Assembly (NCBI GenBank): GCA_023228465.1
Contig: JALOBC010000012.1
Coordinates: 28,831 to 92,830, forward strand
DNA: 64,000 nucleotides
Source: Dokdonella sp.
GTDB taxonomy: Bacteria > Pseudomonadota > Gammaproteobacteria > Xanthomonadales > Rhodanobacteraceae
Direction: 5' to 3'
Shown: positions 12,199-21,862 of the stretch, piece by piece
Layout of the letters: each line of letters begins with the position of its first letter
Numbering within the stretch: position 1 is the stretch's first letter
The notes under the pieces: model-generated
The model's input: the letters and a program-made list of their open reading frames with translations, nothing else
Told to the model about the DNA's origin: nothing
The model's database searches: none
Program-made: the position numbers and the translations under genes

Positions 12199-14598
12199 CT
12201 ACGGCTCCGACGCACCGGCGCCGTTCGGCGCCAGGTGAACGCACAGCCGGCCGAAGTTCAGGAGGATGATGTCCCGGTCGTTCTCGTCGGTCCAGCCGTC
12301 GTGGTTCAGGTCGTACCAGCTCGACTGGCCCCTGCCACCCACCTGGTTGAGCGCACTCAGCTCGGCCCAGTTGTCGAGATCGGCCTGGTCCACCCTGAAA
12401 TCGCGGTTGCCGTCGCCCGGACAATGCACCTGGTCGTAGGCGGAGTTGTACGCGGCCACCTCATCGCGCCGATCGAGTTCGGCACCGAGCACGTCGTACG
12501 CCGCCTGCACCTCGGGGCCAAGCGCGGATACGTCCAGCGGGGGAGTTCCGATCGCCAGCTCCGTGTCCTGCTTGTCGAGCACCGGGTTGGGCTGGGCCAG
12601 CATGTCGATGTGGTAGAACTCGTCGATGCTGATGTTCACGCCGGTGTAGATGGAGTTCACCGGATTGTCCAGGTCTTCGGTGAAGGTCTTGCGATTCTGG
12701 CGCACCAGCTTGTAGGCGCCATTGCTGGCCGCCTTGGAAGAATCCGGCAACACCCGGGTGGCGTCCGTGGGATCGAGTGCCTTGCGGTAGGACATGACCT
12801 GGCCGCAGTGTGCAAAGCCCTCAGCGGGGACGCCGGTGAGGCCCGAACCGGCGCCGTACCAGATGCCGCCCTGGTCGTCGCACAGGGCCTTGTTGGGGAA
12901 GATCACGAAGCAGGTGTCGGCGGCTTCAACCACGCAGGGCTGGGGTTCGATGTCGACGGCGGGGTTGGGAAAGTTGGTGCCCATTTCGCTGAAGTTGATT
13001 GCGCGCAGGGCGCCCTGGCCCGGGTCGGTCAGGTAGGCCAGCATGGGCTGCGCGTCGAGCGGGCGATCGGCGGGGACGTGGGTGCCGATATCGGCACCGG
13101 CGATCTCGGCGAACAGCCGGTAGAGGTCGGGCGAACTCACCTGATGCGGCACTTCGCGACCCGGCGCGGCAACCATCGGCCCGGCCACCAGCAACGGCAC
13201 GGCAACGCCGGTCTGGTAGGGCGTGGCCTTGGCGCGCGTGGGGTCGAAGCGGCCGGGCGCAGTGAACTTCACGCTGTTGACGTAGGTGCCGTTGTCGCCC
13301 ATGACGACCACCACGGTATTGGTCCGGGCCGGGTCGTAGTCCAGTGTGCCGTCGGTGTTCCAGGCGGCCAGCCCGAGTTCGACCAGCAGGCGGCCGATTT
13401 CCCTGTCCATGGCCTCGACCATCAGGTTGGTGATGAGGTGATCGTCCACCATGCCGATGATCTGCCCCGGTGCGCCCTCGACGTCGGAGAGCGGCGAACA
13501 GACCAGGTTGTCGTTGCGCCCGGGGGTATCCTCGGCGATCAGCGCGAGCGGAGGCACCTGCAGCGGCGCATGGATGGCCGAATAGCCGAGCGACATCATC
13601 CACGGCTTGTCGGCCGGCTGGGCCCTGGCCCAGGCGATGGCGCGATCGGTTTCCAGCGTGCTGCGGTAGCCGCGCGCGGAGGCATCGGTCGCCAGCACTT
13701 CCCCGGCGTTGCCGTCGCCGTCACTCCAGACGAACTTGCCCGTGTAATAGCCGTTCTGCGTCGTGAAGTCGATGTGGCTGGGCGTGCTGGCCTGGCAGGT
13801 CTGGTCGGGATCGAAGATGCCGCCGCGATCCAGGCAGGCGCGGCCGGGGGTGCGCAGGCCGGCGGCGTCATTCCGGTCGATCTGCTCGCAGGTGTCGTCG
13901 ACGAAATAGCAGGCCCCATGGTCGGCGCCGTGTTTGCTGTCCATCGTGGTGTTGGGCACGAAGCCGCACTTGAACGGCCCGGCGGCGGGGTCCTCACCAA
14001 AGGTCTTGAGGCCGGCGCGGGTGTCGATGGGATAGGGCGCGCCATCGAGGTAGCCGTCGAAATGATCCCAGCCCAGCTTCCACATGGTCTGCAGGCCATA
14101 GGGCAGGTTGGCCGAGGTGCCGAGGTTGGTGCCGGTCAGATGCATCTTGCCGATCATGGCGTTGGTGTAGCCGGCGGTTTTCAGGAGCTTGGGCAGCGTC
14201 ATCTCGTAGGGCGAGATCTCCGAGTTGGCAAGATCGGTCTGCACCACGGCATTGAGGATGTTGGTACTCGACGGATAGCGTCCGGTAAAGAAGGTCGCGC
14301 GGGTCGGCGTGCAGGTCGGCATGGCCCAGGCGTTGCGGAACTTGAGCCCCGCCTCGGCGATGGTGGCCAGATTCGGCGTCCTGGGTGGCAAGGCGCCGCC
14401 ATAGCCGTAGAAGTCGAGCTGATCGAGGCCGAGATCGTCGAGCACGATGAACAGGAGGTTGGGTGCCTGGCCGGTGACATCGCGCTCGAATCCGTTCGCG
14501 AAGATCTGGTCCGGGTCGCCGGCTGTCGCCGGGGCGGCCAGCAGGACGATCGAAACGAGTAGCAACAGCACTTCGGGCAGGTGAGGCAGACGCTTCAT
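12199..14598 (-). CDS. Secreted sulfatase (type I, formylglycine) with dockerin-like calcium loops
   Basis: A 799-residue exported sulfatase-family hydrolase that would cleave sulfate esters outside the cytoplasm. After a signal peptide (LLLLVSIVLLAAPATA) comes QIFANGFERD, a short tag discussed in the findings. The alkaline-phosphatase-like core shows metal ligands DD at 54-55 and the full sulfatase signature CTPTRATFFTG at 96-106. In this signature Cys96 is the residue converted to formylglycine, so an anaerobic-type or FGE maturase must exist elsewhere in the genome. VVVMGDNGTY supplies further metal ligands. A Cys-rich insert around residues 215-290 probably forms disulfides. The last 75 residues carry two EF-hand-like loops (GDGNRDFRVDQADLDNW and DLNHDGWTDENDRDIILLNF), like dockerin or calcium-loop repeats. 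AGGGGGAA precedes the ATG. It stands alone and converges with ettA. Substrate unknown. Confidence 0.88.
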   Translation of the reverse strand: MKRLPHLPEVLLLLVSIVLLAAPATAGDPDQIFANGFERDVTGQAPNLLFIVLDDLGLDQLDFYGYGGALPPRTPNLATIAEAGLKFRNAWAMPTCTPTRATFFTGRYPSSTNILNAVVQTDLANSEISPYEMTLPKLLKTAGYTNAMIGKMHLTGTNLGTSANLPYGLQTMWKLGWDHFDGYLDGAPYPIDTRAGLKTFGEDPAAGPFKCGFVPNTTMDSKHGADHGACYFVDDTCEQIDRNDAAGLRTPGRACLDRGGIFDPDQTCQASTPSHIDFTTQNGYYTGKFVWSDGDGNAGEVLATDASARGYRSTLETDRAIAWARAQPADKPWMMSLGYSAIHAPLQVPPLALIAEDTPGRNDNLVCSPLSDVEGAPGQIIGMVDDHLITNLMVEAMDREIGRLLVELGLAAWNTDGTLDYDPARTNTVVVVMGDNGTYVNSVKFTAPGRFDPTRAKATPYQTGVAVPLLVAGPMVAAPGREVPHQVSSPDLYRLFAEIAGADIGTHVPADRPLDAQPMLAYLTDPGQGALRAINFSEMGTNFPNPAVDIEPQPCVVEAADTCFVIFPNKALCDDQGGIWYGAGSGLTGVPAEGFAHCGQVMSYRKALDPTDATRVLPDSSKAASNGAYKLVRQNRKTFTEDLDNPVNSIYTGVNISIDEFYHIDMLAQPNPVLDKQDTELAIGTPPLDVSALGPEVQAAYDVLGAELDRRDEVAAYNSAYDQVHCPGDGNRDFRVDQADLDNWAELSALNQVGGRGQSSWYDLNHDGWTDENDRDIILLNFGRLCVHLAPNGAGASEP

Positions 14599-15146
14599 GA
14601 AGATTTCCCCCTGGAATGGATCTGCATGCGTTCAGAGGCTCGGTCAACTCCGACACGTGACGACGGCGGCACTGGAACCTTCGTGCAGGCTCTCAAAGGC
14701 AGCATGCATCCCTGTGACGTTCCGGCCACCCGACGTGGCGCGCCGCAGACGCGCGCACCGGTGTCGATCAGTGCGATCCGCAGCTACAGCGCATCGCGGC
14801 CGCACGTCCTCCCGATTGGGGGCGGGCCGGCACCGACGTTCCCGTGTCCGTCGGGAGCTCGGGCAGGCCGCTTCCCTCCCCAACAGCACGGATCATCGCC
14901 GCCGGCACGCGTCCACGCAAGTCTCCGGTGCACTGCCGCGTGACCGCTCGGGGCAAGCTGCGGTGCTGATGCCGGGCCGCGCCGGCGCGCGCCGGTGCTA
15001 CCCTAGCGCCATTTCATGCGTACCCAAACCCTCACCCCATCCAGACGTCCGGCAGCGAAGCGGCTGGTCGCGGTCGAGCGCACGCGGTACCCCGCCTCGT
15101 CACCCGGGAGTGCCTCCCGGATGTGCGTCTACCCGAGCCTTCGCCA
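14599..15146. other. Intergenic region between divergent sulfatase and pyrF
   Basis: No gene is supported in these 548 bases. They must contain the promoters for the sulfatase (leftward) and pyrF (rightward); I cannot identify a convincing -35/-10 pair. A perfect hairpin CCGGGAG-TGC-CTCCCGG at 15104-15120 lies 27 bases before the pyrF start and could affect its translation. Confidence 0.5.
15104..15120 (+). promoter_or_regulatory. Hairpin in the pyrF leader
   Basis: A seven-pair perfect stem CCGGGAG/CTCCCGG with a three-base TGC loop, placed 27 bases upstream of the pyrF ATG. No T run follows, so it is not a classical attenuator terminator. A regulatory role is only inferred from position. 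Confidence 0.3.
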
Positions 15147-15989
15147 ATGAATTTCATCCCTGCCCTTGCCGCCGCCTGGCGGCGCAACGACTCCCTGGTC
15201 TGCGTCGGCCTCGATCCGGAACCTGCGAGGTTCCCGGCGCACCTGCGCGATGATCCGGATGCGATCTTCGATTTCTGCCGGGCGATCACCGATGCGACGG
15301 CGGACCTCGTGTGCGCGTTCAAGCCGCAGATCGCCCACTTCGCTGCGCAGCGCGCGGAAGAGGCACTCGAGCGCCTGATCGCGCATATCCATTCCGCGCA
15401 TCCGGGCGTGCCGGTGATCCTCGACGCCAAGCGCGGCGACATCGGTTCGACCGCGCAACGCTACGCGACCGAGGCGTTCGACCGCTACGGCGCCGATGCG
15501 GTCACGGTCAATCCCTACCTCGGCGGCGACTCGCTGGAACCCTATCTGGAGCGTGCGGACAAGGGCGTGGTGATCCTCTGTCGCACCTCCAACCCGGGCT
15601 CGCGCGACCTGCAGGAACTGGATGTCGGTGGTTTGAAGCTCTACCAGCACGTCGCCGACAGCGCCGCGCGCGACTGGAATCGCAACGGCAACTGCGCCCT
15701 CGTGGTCGGTGCCACCTGGCCGGAGGAACTCGCCGACGTGCGCCGCCGCGTCGGCGACATTCCGCTGCTGGTGCCCGGCGTCGGCGCCCAGGGCGGCGAC
15801 GTCGCCGCCGTGGTCCGCAACGGCCGCACCGCCGCCGGCACCGGCTTGATGGTGAGTTCCTCGCGGGCGATCCTCTACGCCGGCGCGGGCGAGGACTTCG
15901 CCGATGCCGCACGCGCGGCTGCGCTGCACTTGCGCGACGCGATCAACGCGGCCCGGCAGCAACACGCGCCACAACGCCCGGCGGGCTAA
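15147..15989 (+). CDS. pyrF: Orotidine 5'-phosphate decarboxylase
   Basis: Decarboxylates OMP to UMP in the last step of de novo pyrimidine synthesis, in the cytoplasm. The 280-residue protein is of the longer PyrF subfamily. It has the N-terminal [20 protein letters not shown], the catalytic motif [18 protein letters not shown] with Lys95 and Asp93/Asp98, and the phosphate-binding end of the TIM barrel near [11 protein letters not shown]. The start at 15147 is preferred over an in-frame ATG at 15123 because family members begin with a short MxFxxxL segment. Its stop overlaps the stop of the convergent delta-60-repeat gene by four bases. No other pyrimidine gene is adjacent. Confidence 0.93.
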   Translation: MNFIPALAAAWRRNDSLVCVGLDPEPARFPAHLRDDPDAIFDFCRAITDATADLVCAFKPQIAHFAAQRAEEALERLIAHIHSAHPGVPVILDAKRGDIGSTAQRYATEAFDRYGADAVTVNPYLGGDSLEPYLERADKGVVILCRTSNPGSRDLQELDVGGLKLYQHVADSAARDWNRNGNCALVVGATWPEELADVRRRVGDIPLLVPGVGAQGGDVAAVVRNGRTAAGTGLMVSSSRAILYAGAGEDFADAARAAALHLRDAINAARQQHAPQRPAG

Positions 15990-18592
15990 TGTCCCGGGCC
16001 GGCCCGTTGCGTGCGCGGATGCCGGGAAGCGCCTGCGGCGGCCCCCTCCTCGAAGCCGTCCCGGAAGATGCCTTCGTCGCGGTAAAGGCACGCAGTGGTT
16101 TCGATCAGACCGGAGCCCTGACTGCCGCCGACGCGCCCCCGCGCGCGTAGAAAAAAGGGGCGATCGGCAGGGGGTGCGAAGCCGCCCAGGCGCCAGCCAC
16201 CGTGGACGCGCTGCATGGTGCCAAGGGGCATGAAGCTGCCGGGATCGCCGCTGTAGGAAAGCAACAGTTCCGGAGGCAACGCGAGCTCCGGGCCGGCGCC
16301 GGAGCGCCGCCAAAGCGCCGCGCCGTTCTCCGCGGTCAGCGATTGCTGCGCAACCTCCGGCAGGGACATCCGCGCCAGATGACTGCGCGGCCGCCCACCC
16401 AACTGGGTAAAGAGCCCCCCTGCCAGCACCTTGCCGTCCGGCTGCACGGCAAGGCTGAGTACCGAGCCGTCGGGGTCGGGATTGAAGGCGGCATCAAGGC
16501 TGCCGTCAGCGTTCAGACGAGCGATAGAGCCGTGTGGCTGGCCACCGATCTGCGTAAAGGTGCCGCCCACCAGCACCTTGCCATCCGGCTGCACGGCGAG
16601 GCTGGACACGTAGCCGTCGCTGGCCCCCGGATCGAAGCCGGCGTCAAGGCTGCCGTCCGGGTTCAGGCGCGCGATGTGGTCGCGCGGCTCGCCGCCGATC
16701 TGGCTGAACCGGCCACCTACCAAAATCTTGCCGTCCGGTTGCAGTGTCAAAGTGGACACGGTGTTGTTCGCACGAGGGTTGAAACCGGCATCGAGACTGC
16801 CATCCGGGTTCAGTCGCGCAAGGCAGCAGCGTGGTTGGTCGGCAATCTGGCCGAAGGCCCCGCCCACCAGCACCTTGCCGTCAGGCTGCACAGCCAGGCT
16901 GTACACGTCGAAGTCGGCTCCGGGATTGAACGTGGGATCGACGCCGCCGTTCGGATGCAGGCGCGCAATGGAGTCGCGCGGCTGGCCGCCGATCTGGCTG
17001 AACCGGCCACCTACCAAAATCTTGCCGTCCGTCTGCTCAGCCATCGCATCCACCTCTCGGGTCGCCACTCCCTGAAGCCCGGGGTTGAAGTCGACATCCA
17101 CGCTTCCGTCGGGGTGCAGTCGCGCGATGGAGTCGCGCCACTGACCGCCTATAGCACTGAATCGACCACCTATCAGCACCTTGCTGTCCGACTGCAGTAC
17201 CAGAACGTTTACCGAGTAATTGGCGTCTGGATCGAAATCAGCGTCGAGAGTTCCATCCGGATTCAGGCGCGCGATATTGCCGCGGGGCTGGCCCCCGATC
17301 TGCGTGAACCAGCCCCCCACGAGCACCTTTCCGTCCGGCTGCACGGCGAGGTTGGATACGCCGTTGTTGGCATCCATATTCAAAGTCGCATCCAACGAAC
17401 CGTCCATATTCAGCCGCGCGATGCGCTCGCGCGCTTGCCCGCCCATCTGGGTGAACCCGCCGCCCACGAGCACCTTGCCGTCCGGCTGCACCGCGACCGT
17501 CGCCACCCAGTCGTTGGCACCCGGGTTGAACTCCGGATCGAGGCTGCCGTTGCTGCGCAGCCGGGCGATGCGAATGCGAGACTGGCCAGCGACCGTCGTG
17601 AACGCGCCGCCAAGGAGAATCGCCCCGTCGGCCTGCAGCGCAATGCTGTACACCAGTTCGTTGGCGCCCGGATCGAAGCTCTCCTCGACCTGCCCGCGGG
17701 CGTCCAGGCGCGCAATGCGATTGCGGGTCATCGCGCCGATGCTGGTGAAATCCCCGCCCACCACTATCCCCCCGTCCGGCTGCACGACGACGGTGCGCAC
17801 GCCGCCGTTGAAGAGCGGGCGGAAATCCTGGTCCAGCTCGCCATCGGCGGTGAGCCGGACCAAACCTTGGCGCATGGTACCGGCGATCTGGGTGAAGAAG
17901 CCGGCCACCAGCACCGCGCCGTCCGGCTGCAGGGTCAGGTCGTGCACCGCACCGTCGGCATCGGGACGCCAATCGGGATCGAGACTGCCGTCCGCCTCGA
18001 GCCGCGCGACGTAGGCGCGGTTCTGTCCCGCAACCCGGGTGAAGTCACCCCCCATCAGGATTCGCCCATCGGCTTGCACTGCCAGGCTGAGCACCGTGCC
18101 GTTGGCATCCGGGTTGAAGCCGGCGTCCAGGGTGCCGTCAAGATTGATGCGGGCGATGAAATTGCGCGTCTGGCCGCTGACCTGCGTGAAGCTCCCGCCC
18201 AGAATGATGCGGCCGTCGGGCTGCTGGGCCAGGCTGTACACGTAACCGTTGACCTGGAGCGTATGCCCGGTACCGCCATGATCCGTATCGAACGCCTGGT
18301 CGTAGCTGCTGTCCGGAAACAGCCGCGCGAGATAGCTGCGATTCCTGCCGGCGATGCGGGTGAAGCGTCCACCCACCAGGGCCGAGCCGTCCTGCTGCAC
18401 CAGCAGCGCGTGGATCTGCTTGTCGGCTCCCGGGTTGTAGCCGTCGTCGGCGGACTGTGCGAGCAGCGGCGCGGCAAAGGCCAACAGGATCAACGCCACG
18501 ATCCGGTACCACACCCGCCCGCTGACTCGGCGCGCCGCGGGGGAAACAGGATCGGCACAACGCCGGTGCACGATGCGGTGTAGGGGTTCCAT
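15986..18592 (-). CDS. Secreted delta-60-repeat (beta-propeller-like) protein
   Basis: An 868-residue secreted protein with an N-terminal signal segment ([19 protein letters not shown]). It contains about 14 tandem delta-60 repeats of roughly 49-55 residues, from [17 protein letters not shown] onward, with the consensus [20 protein letters not shown] then [16 protein letters not shown]. Such repeats are thought to build beta-propeller-like folds in secreted or surface proteins. After the repeats comes a 110-residue non-repeat region with a Cys near the C-terminus and the tag [10 protein letters not shown]. The GTG/ATG choice is settled by GAGGAG nine bases before the ATG at 18592; frames extending further upstream lack a ribosome-binding site. 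It is divergent from the OPT transporter and convergent with pyrF. Ligand and function unknown. Confidence 0.87.
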   Translation of the reverse strand: MEPLHRIVHRRCADPVSPAARRVSGRVWYRIVALILLAFAAPLLAQSADDGYNPGADKQIHALLVQQDGSALVGGRFTRIAGRNRSYLARLFPDSSYDQAFDTDHGGTGHTLQVNGYVYSLAQQPDGRIILGGSFTQVSGQTRNFIARINLDGTLDAGFNPDANGTVLSLAVQADGRILMGGDFTRVAGQNRAYVARLEADGSLDPDWRPDADGAVHDLTLQPDGAVLVAGFFTQIAGTMRQGLVRLTADGELDQDFRPLFNGGVRTVVVQPDGGIVVGGDFTSIGAMTRNRIARLDARGQVEESFDPGANELVYSIALQADGAILLGGAFTTVAGQSRIRIARLRSNGSLDPEFNPGANDWVATVAVQPDGKVLVGGGFTQMGGQARERIARLNMDGSLDATLNMDANNGVSNLAVQPDGKVLVGGWFTQIGGQPRGNIARLNPDGTLDADFDPDANYSVNVLVLQSDSKVLIGGRFSAIGGQWRDSIARLHPDGSVDVDFNPGLQGVATREVDAMAEQTDGKILVGGRFSQIGGQPRDSIARLHPNGGVDPTFNPGADFDVYSLAVQPDGKVLVGGAFGQIADQPRCCLARLNPDGSLDAGFNPRANNTVSTLTLQPDGKILVGGRFSQIGGEPRDHIARLNPDGSLDAGFDPGASDGYVSSLAVQPDGKVLVGGTFTQIGGQPHGSIARLNADGSLDAAFNPDPDGSVLSLAVQPDGKVLAGGLFTQLGGRPRSHLARMSLPEVAQQSLTAENGAALWRRSGAGPELALPPELLLSYSGDPGSFMPLGTMQRVHGGWRLGGFAPPADRPFFLRARGRVGGSQGSGLIETTACLYRDEGIFRDGFEEGAAAGASRHPRTQRAGPGH
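16691..17031. repeat. 47-bp exact duplication between two delta-60 units
   Basis: The 47 bases at 16691-16737 recur without change at 16985-17031, 294 bases (98 codons, two repeat units) away, while flanking bases differ. This indicates recent recombination or gene conversion between units of the delta-60 protein. Confidence 0.75.
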
Positions 18593-18877
18593 GCTGATCT
18601 CCTCGGGAGTCTTGCCGGAGCCCGCGCGGGCGTCGCGACGGCAATGCACCGACGCACCATTGCGACGGTTTCCCTGACGACTACCCGGTCTGGCGGCGGC
18701 GATTACAGCAGCTCGATTGGGCTGCCGTGCCCAGGCGGAGGGTGATCGCCGATGTCCCGGCCTCGGGGTGGCGTTGCGGGCGCGCCGGCTCGCAGCGTGA
18801 CGCGCGCCGCGGCTTGTGCTTTCATTGCGAACGCAGCGCGGCGGGGGTCGCGCCCGCCCGTCCACCGAGGAACACGC

Positions 18878-20851
18878 ATGAATCCCGATTCCGCCGCGGC
18901 CAAGCCCGTTGCGCAGCTGACCTTACGCGCGATCATCCTGTCGGTGATCCTCGCCGTGATCCTGGCTGCGGCCAATGCCTACCTGGGACTCTTCGCCGGG
19001 CTGACCATCGCCACCGCGATCCCGGCGGCGGTTGTTTCGATGGGCGTGCTGCGCCTCCTCGGCGGGGGCACCATCCTCGAGAACAACATCGTGCAGACCG
19101 GCGCCTCGGCCGGCTCGTCGATCGCGGCGGGCGTGATCTTCACGATTCCCGCACTGGTGATCCTCGGCTACTGGCAGGACTTCCGCTATTCCTGGGTGCT
19201 GGCGATCGCGGGGCTCGGAGGTCTGCTCGGGGTGCTCTTTTCGGTGCCGCTGCGCCGCTCCATGATCGTCGAGGACCCGCTGCCCTTCCCGGAGGGCAAG
19301 GCCGCCGCCGAGGTGCTCAAGGCCGGCGACAACCCGGGACCGGGCCTGCGCATCCTCGCCCTTTCCGGCTTCATCGGCGCCATCGTCAAGCTAGGCGCGG
19401 AAAGTGGTCTCAGGCTGATCCCGGACAATGCGGTCGGTGCCGGCTTCCTCGGCAAGTACCTCGGCTACCTCGGCACCAACCTGTCGCCGGCGCTGCTCGG
19501 CGTGGGCTACATCGTCGGACTCAACGTCGGCATCGTGGTCGTGTCCGGCTCGATCCTGTCCTGGCACATCGCCATCCCGGCGTATTTCGCGTGGTTCCTC
19601 GATTCGGACCCGGCGCTCGCGACCAGCATCGCGGGCGCGAGCGCGGCGGATGCCGCCGGCGCCATCTGGTCGGCGAAGATCCGCTTCCTGGGCGTGGGCG
19701 CCATGTTGATCGGCGGCGTGTGGACGCTGTTCTCGCTGCGCAAGTCCCTGCTCAACGGCGTCAAGAGCGGCTTCGCCGCCGCCCGGGCCGGGGCCGGCGC
19801 CATCGTCGCCGAGACCGATCGCGACATTCCCATGAAGTGGATGCTGATCGCGCTGGTCGCCTTCACGATTCCGCTCGGCCTTCTCTACCACGCGATCGTG
19901 GCCGCCGATCCCGGCATCACCCACGCCTGGCCGATCAGCCTCACCATGACCGTCATCATGATCGTCGCGGGCTTCCTGTTCGTGTCGGTGTCGGCCTACC
20001 TTGCGGGCCTGGTGGGCTCTTCGAACAATCCGGTGTCGGGAATCACCATCGCGACGATCCTGTTTGCCGCCGTGGTGCTGATGCTGATGCTCGGGCGCGA
20101 TTCGTCCATCGGAGCCGTCGCGGCGATCATGATTGGCGCGGTGGTGTGTTGCGCCGCAGCGGTCGGCGGCGACAACCTGCAGGACCTCAAGGCCGGTTAC
20201 CTGGTCGGCGCCACGCCCTGGAAGCAGCAGCTGATGCTGATGATCGGAGCGTTTTCCTGCGCGCTGATCATGGCGCCGGTGCTGAGCCTGCTGGCCAGCG
20301 CCTATGGCATCGGCGCGCCGACCGAGGCCCACCCCAACCCGCTCTCCGCGCCGCAGGCAACCCTGATGGCGTCGGTGGCCAAGGGCATGTTCGGCGGCGA
20401 GCTGCCGTGGACCTTCATCTGGCTCGGCGTCGTGGTGGGCGCCGCGATCATCGCCTTCGATGAATGGCTGAAGGCGCGTGGCGCGCACTTCCGCGTGCCG
20501 GTGCTGGCGGCGGCGATCGGCATCTACCTGCCGCTGGAGCTGATGGTACCGATCTTCGTCGGCGGCCTGCTCTCCTGGCTGGTGGAGCGCCGCCACGGCG
20601 TGCACCCGCGCGACGAGGCTGCGCGCGACCGCGTCCATCGACCCGGAACGCTGTTCGCCGCCGGCCTCATCACCGGCGAGGCGCTGATGGGCATCGCCAT
20701 CGCCATTCCTATCGTTGTCTCCGAGCGCGCCGACGTGCTCGCCCTGCCGGCCGCACTCCACTTCAACCAATGGGTGGGACTGCTGGTCGTCGCCGGGGTC
20801 GGCTGGCTGCTGTACCGGACCGGCGCGAAGCAATCGCCAGCGGGGATGTAG
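18878..20851 (+). CDS. OPT family oligopeptide/metallophore transporter
   Basis: An inner-membrane transporter of the OPT (oligopeptide transporter) superfamily, 657 residues with roughly 14-16 hydrophobic segments. The first helix region (LRAIILSVILAVILAAANAY LGLFAGLTIA in two parts) and the motif ENNIVQTGASAGSSIAAGVI are typical, followed by EDPLPFPEGKAAAEVLKAGD on a cytoplasmic loop. Bacterial members move small peptides or metal-chelate complexes, driven by protons; the substrate here cannot be told. The start at 18878 follows a GAGG seven bases upstream and gives a short cytoplasmic N-terminus. It is divergent from the delta-60 gene with 285 bases between them. A GC-rich hairpin follows the stop. 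Confidence 0.9.
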   Translation: MNPDSAAAKPVAQLTLRAIILSVILAVILAAANAYLGLFAGLTIATAIPAAVVSMGVLRLLGGGTILENNIVQTGASAGSSIAAGVIFTIPALVILGYWQDFRYSWVLAIAGLGGLLGVLFSVPLRRSMIVEDPLPFPEGKAAAEVLKAGDNPGPGLRILALSGFIGAIVKLGAESGLRLIPDNAVGAGFLGKYLGYLGTNLSPALLGVGYIVGLNVGIVVVSGSILSWHIAIPAYFAWFLDSDPALATSIAGASAADAAGAIWSAKIRFLGVGAMLIGGVWTLFSLRKSLLNGVKSGFAAARAGAGAIVAETDRDIPMKWMLIALVAFTIPLGLLYHAIVAADPGITHAWPISLTMTVIMIVAGFLFVSVSAYLAGLVGSSNNPVSGITIATILFAAVVLMLMLGRDSSIGAVAAIMIGAVVCCAAAVGGDNLQDLKAGYLVGATPWKQQLMLMIGAFSCALIMAPVLSLLASAYGIGAPTEAHPNPLSAPQATLMASVAKGMFGGELPWTFIWLGVVVGAAIIAFDEWLKARGAHFRVPVLAAAIGIYLPLELMVPIFVGGLLSWLVERRHGVHPRDEAARDRVHRPGTLFAAGLITGEALMGIAIAIPIVVSERADVLALPAALHFNQWVGLLVVAGVGWLLYRTGAKQSPAGM

Positions 20852-20858
20852 CGCCGGT

Positions 20859-20889
20859 CTGCGGCGACGGCGCCGGATCGGCGCCGCAG
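20859..20889. terminator. Hairpin between convergent OPT and glycosyltransferase genes
   Basis: CTGCGGCG (20859-20866) pairs perfectly with CGCCGCAG (20882-20889) around a 15-base loop, between two convergent stop codons. Its position suits a two-way mRNA end, although there is no T run. Confidence 0.4.
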
Positions 20890-20942
20890 GGTGGGTCGAT
20901 CCAGTGTGCCGGCGCCCGCGATCCTGTCGGTCCTCGACCGCG

Positions 20943-21854
20943 CTACTGCGCCCGCCTGGCCCCGATCAGGTGCTTGAGCATCAGCAGGGGAAGGCGCAGG
21001 GCGAAGTGCAGGCACAGCGCAGACCCGACCAGCGCGCGCAGCAACGGATTGCGCGCAGCCGGGTCGTGGCGGCGGAAATAGCGCCACAGGCCGCGCTGCT
21101 TGTGCCAGGCAACGAAGACCGGGCGACGGCGGCTCGAGGTGCCTTGTGCGTGGATCACGCGCACCGTCGCGGCGATCGCCACGCGCCAGCCCGCGTCGCG
21201 CAGGCGGCGACAGAAGTCCAGGTCTTCGGCGTGCAGGAAATAGCGCTCATCGAACCCCTCGACACTGTCGAAGGCGGCACGCCTGGCCAGCATCAATGCC
21301 CCGGAAATCGCATCGAGGTCTTCCAGCGCCGTGGCCTGGGTGGCTGGCGGCAGTTCCACGCCCGCCAGGGCGGGCCAGCGGGTCTCGAAGCGGGCCAGGC
21401 CCGACGCACTCATCAGCGCGCGCCGCAGGCTGGGCTCGCGGCGACGATTGGCGCGTGCGGGGCTGCCATCGGGATGGCAGACGGTGGCGCCGAGCAAGCC
21501 GATGCGCGGGTCGCCATCCAGGGCGTTGCGCAGCTGCTGGACGGTATCGTCGGCGAGGAGACAATCGGGATTCTGGAACAACAGCGCGTCGCCCGTCGCC
21601 AATGCAGCACCGCGATTGCACGCCGTGCCAAAACCGAGGTTTGCGCCATTGTCGAGCACGCGCAGGCGTGGATCGCCCGCGTGGGCGGCGGCGACCCGCG
21701 CGGGGCCGCCATCGGCCGATGCATTGTCGACCACGATCACCTCGACCGGCGCACGCTGGGCCAGCGCCGAGCGCACGGCATCCCCCAGCAGCGGTCCGCT
21801 GTCGGCGGCAACGATGATGATGCTGGTGAGGCCGGCGACCGGTTCGGCAGCCAC
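20943..21854 (-). CDS. GT2 family glycosyltransferase (rhamnosyltransferase-like)
   Basis: A GT-A fold glycosyltransferase that probably adds a sugar to a lipid-linked surface polysaccharide at the cytoplasmic membrane face. It has the family opening TSIIIVAADSGPLLGDAVRS, the nucleotide-binding VEVIVVDNASADGG, the metal-binding region LFQNPDCLL, and the late motif FDERYFLHAEDLDFCRRLRD with the ED pair expected of a catalytic base. The C-terminus is hydrophobic (LVGSALCLHFALRLPLLMLK), possibly a membrane anchor. The start is uncertain. I take GTG at 21854, nine bases after the upstream stop; the alternative ATG at 21923 would overlap the upstream gene by 61 bases and has a weak GGGAAG site. 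It is the last gene of the polysaccharide operon. Confidence 0.87.
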   Translation of the reverse strand: MAAEPVAGLTSIIIVAADSGPLLGDAVRSALAQRAPVEVIVVDNASADGGPARVAAAHAGDPRLRVLDNGANLGFGTACNRGAALATGDALLFQNPDCLLADDTVQQLRNALDGDPRIGLLGATVCHPDGSPARANRRREPSLRRALMSASGLARFETRWPALAGVELPPATQATALEDLDAISGALMLARRAAFDSVEGFDERYFLHAEDLDFCRRLRDAGWRVAIAATVRVIHAQGTSSRRRPVFVAWHKQRGLWRYFRRHDPAARNPLLRALVGSALCLHFALRLPLLMLKHLIGARRAQ

Positions 21855-21862
21855 GGCTACGG

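Noticed and set aside
16202-18583. Plus-strand repetitive open frame opposite the delta-60 gene
   Set aside because: Its repeats simply mirror the delta-60 units. The minus strand has the signal peptide, ribosome-binding site and family consensus.
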